From: an uncultured Steroidobacter sp.
GTDB taxonomy: Bacteria > Pseudomonadota > Gammaproteobacteria > Steroidobacterales > Steroidobacteraceae
Reading direction: 5' to 3'
NCBI GenBank assembly: GCA_946478975.1
Contig: CAMLEO010000077.1
Coordinates: 1-25,540 of the forward strand
DNA: 25,540 nt
Shown: positions 23,937 through 25,540 of the stretch, piece by piece
Numbering within the stretch: position 1 is the first letter of the stretch
Layout of the letters: each line of letters opens with the position of its first letter
Program-made: the position numbers and the translations under genes
The notes under the pieces: generated by a model
Told to the model about the DNA's origin: nothing
Database searches by the model: none
What the model saw: the letters and a program-made list of their open reading frames with translations, nothing else

Positions 23937-25409
23937 ATGCTCACCCGACGCCGCGCTGCCGTCCTTCTGCTGAGTGTGACCGTCTTGACGGGTTGCGCGG
24001 TCGGCCCGGACTACGAGCCACCGGAGGTTGCGATGTCGCCGCGGTTTTTGGGTCAGGAGGCCGTTGAGCAGCGAGCAGTTCAGAGCAAGGCGGATCTCCA
24101 AACCTGGTGGGCGAGCTTTGATGATCCAATGCTGGCGCGCTTTGTCTCTTTGGCTCTCGATCAGAATCTCGACATCGCGCAAGCGGCCGCGCGTGTTGCC
24201 CAAGCACGCGCGGGTTTGCACCTGGCGGACGCAGCGTTGCTGCCAGCGGCCAACGTAACTGCTCAAGGTGCAAGGTCCTACCAGTCGCTCGAAACGCCGC
24301 TCGGGCAGGTGGTCGGCGCTGCACCCGGCTTCGATCGCAATGGCAACTACTACGAAGCCAATGTCGGTGCGAGTTGGGAGATCGACGTGTTCGGTGGTCT
24401 GCGCCGAGGACGGGAAGCAGCACGCGCGGAGTACCAGGCGTCTGAAGCCGGCGCGGTGGCGACACGACTCGCGGTGGCTGCGCAAACGGCGGATGTGTAC
24501 GTCACGATCCGAGGATTGCAATCTCGTATCGCGATCGCGCGAGAACAAGCCGAAACGCGTCGTCGTCTGCTCTCAACGATCAAGCTCCAGTACGAGAAAG
24601 GAGTCGCCGCCGAGTTGCAGATGCGACAGGCCGAAGGTTCGCTCGCTCAGGTCGAGGCGCAAATTCCTATCTTGGAAGCAGGGCTCGAAGCGGCGATGAA
24701 TGCGCTCGACGTGCTGCTCGGCATGCAACCTGGAACCTACCGCGGTGAACTCACTCAGGCGGCGCCCGTGCCAGTCGCTCCCGGCCTGGCCGAGACGGGC
24801 AGTCCGGCCGAGATGATTCGGCGCCGGCCGGATCTCATGGTTGCCGAACGGCGTCTTGCTGCGAGCAACGCACGCATCGGCGTTGCGATCTCGGAGTACT
24901 ACCCGAAGTTCTCTCTCGGCGCGCTGGTGGGCAGTGCTACCGCGATATCGAGTGGGAATCTCTTTACGAGTGATGCCAATCAAGCACAGGGCGTGTTCGG
25001 ACTTCGTTGGCGGCTGTTCGATTTCGGCCGCGTTGATGCACAGATTGCGGTCGCGCGCGGACGCGAGGCCGAAGCGCTCGCTGCGTACCGGCTGGCTGTG
25101 TTGCACGCGGCAGAGGAGGTGGAGAATTCTTTTTCGACGCTCGTCAAACGCGAAGTCCAGCTGGGCATCCTGACTCAGGGCGAAGCGTCTCTCGCGCGAG
25201 CGCGAGAGAACTCTTTTGTCGCCTACAAGGGTGGCGCCGTCAGTCTCATCGAAGTGTTGGATGCCGACGGCAACTTGCTTCAGGTACGCGATGCGAAGGC
25301 AGTGGCGCAAACCGAAGTCGCGCGCGCCGCGATTGCTTCCTTCCGCGCTTTAGGCGGTGGATGGGACGCCCAAACAGCAGGCGATCCCCGCTACAGCGCC
25401 GCTCGATGA
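23937..25409 (+). CDS. RND efflux outer-membrane factor lipoprotein (NodT/OprM family)
   Basis: A 490-residue TolC-like outer-membrane channel lipoprotein. The signal peptide ends in the lipobox LTGC with Cys20, followed by the family hallmark AVGPDYEPPEV. Two outer-membrane-efflux repeats follow (about residues 50-260 and 275-480), with helical stretches such as ALDQNLDIAQAAARVAQARA and RRPDLMVAERRLAASNARIG, and strand segments such as ANVGASWEIDVFGGLRRGR and FGLRWRLFDFGRVDAQIA. It should complete the tripartite pump with the adaptor and permease. ATG 23937 is favoured by TGGA upstream; ATG 23928 adds three residues. Unusually, it is divergent from its partners with tetR in between. Confidence 0.93.
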   Translation: MLTRRRAAVLLLSVTVLTGCAVGPDYEPPEVAMSPRFLGQEAVEQRAVQSKADLQTWWASFDDPMLARFVSLALDQNLDIAQAAARVAQARAGLHLADAALLPAANVTAQGARSYQSLETPLGQVVGAAPGFDRNGNYYEANVGASWEIDVFGGLRRGREAARAEYQASEAGAVATRLAVAAQTADVYVTIRGLQSRIAIAREQAETRRRLLSTIKLQYEKGVAAELQMRQAEGSLAQVEAQIPILEAGLEAAMNALDVLLGMQPGTYRGELTQAAPVPVAPGLAETGSPAEMIRRRPDLMVAERRLAASNARIGVAISEYYPKFSLGALVGSATAISSGNLFTSDANQAQGVFGLRWRLFDFGRVDAQIAVARGREAEALAAYRLAVLHAAEEVENSFSTLVKREVQLGILTQGEASLARARENSFVAYKGGAVSLIEVLDADGNLLQVRDAKAVAQTEVARAAIASFRALGGGWDAQTAGDPRYSAAR

Positions 25410-25428
25410 GCAGTTACAGGTGAACAAA

Positions 25429-25540
25429 ATGAATGACGTCATCATCATCGGCGGCAGCTTTGCCGGTCTCGCGGGCGCCCTGCAACTCGGCCGTGCCCGC
25501 CGCAAGGTCACCGTTCTCGATACCGGCCTGCCGCGCAATC
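25429..25540 (+). CDS. FAD/NAD(P)-binding oxidoreductase, partial (thioredoxin-reductase-like)
   Basis: The gene starts at ATG 25429 (AGG 8 nt upstream; in-frame GTG at 25420 possible) and runs off the window after 37 codons. The visible N-terminus, DVIIIGGSFAGLAGALQLGR, is a Rossmann GxGxxG/A-type FAD-binding motif, and the strand KVTVLDTGLPRN is characteristic of the small thioredoxin-reductase-like flavoproteins often found beside regulators and detoxification genes. It lies 19 bp after the outer-membrane factor, so it may be in the same TetR-controlled unit. Confidence 0.8.
   Translation, partial: MNDVIIIGGSFAGLAGALQLGRARRKVTVLDTGLPRN

Noticed and set aside
1..25540. CRISPR arrays, rRNA or tRNA genes, complete insertion sequences
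   Set aside because: I saw no regularly spaced repeats, no cloverleaf-forming segments and no transposase or integrase protein in any frame.

Overview
The window is GC-rich DNA from a Gram-negative bacterium. It holds a TonB-dependent receptor, a complete RND tripartite efflux pump, two outer-membrane or periplasmic lipoproteins and several Sec-type signal peptides. Family composition suggests a gammaproteobacterium, perhaps near Xanthomonadales/Steroidobacteraceae, but that placement is a guess.

Region 1 (1-8364) looks like peptide and amino-acid metabolism. It opens with the broken remains of a TsaA/TrmO-type gene joined out of frame to an NRPS condensation domain that lacks its N-terminal end. 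The minus strand then carries an MFS transporter and a secreted CocE/NonD-type (S15) hydrolase. A plus-strand operon runs divergently from these: a DadA-like D-amino-acid dehydrogenase, an ornithine cyclodeaminase/mu-crystallin family protein, an M19 dipeptidase-family protein and a membrane-anchored DUF1330 protein. Together they fit cleavage, uptake and D-to-L inversion of residues from a D-amino-acid-containing peptide (inference). The M19 protein lacks three of the usual metal ligands.

Region 2 (8365-9760) has a small RRM RNA-binding protein followed by two short, translationally coupled hypothetical genes.

Region 3 (9762-16327) has a secreted alpha/beta hydrolase with a TAP-like C-terminus on the minus strand. 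Divergent from it, across a 436-bp region with two palindromes, are a TonB-dependent receptor and an OmpR-type response regulator/histidine kinase pair. Two 13-bp tandem duplications lie at the receptor/regulator junction, and the regulator starts at TTG.

Region 4 (16328-18932) is an accessory patch: a ParD/ParE toxin-antitoxin pair, an HNH-type nuclease-like frame with no usable start codon ahead of its HNH motif, and what looks like a decayed alpha/beta hydrolase.

Region 5 (18933-25409) is an RND efflux system. Adaptor lipoprotein and permease lie on the minus strand, a TetR repressor gene lies next to them, and a NodT-type outer-membrane factor lies divergently on the plus strand. Two inverted repeats with the same geometry (GTGACCA-N10-TGGTCAC and GTGACCA-N10-TAGTCAC) overlap the adaptor promoter and the shared tetR/outer-membrane-factor promoter. 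They are convincing TetR operators. The window ends inside a flavoprotein oxidoreductase gene.
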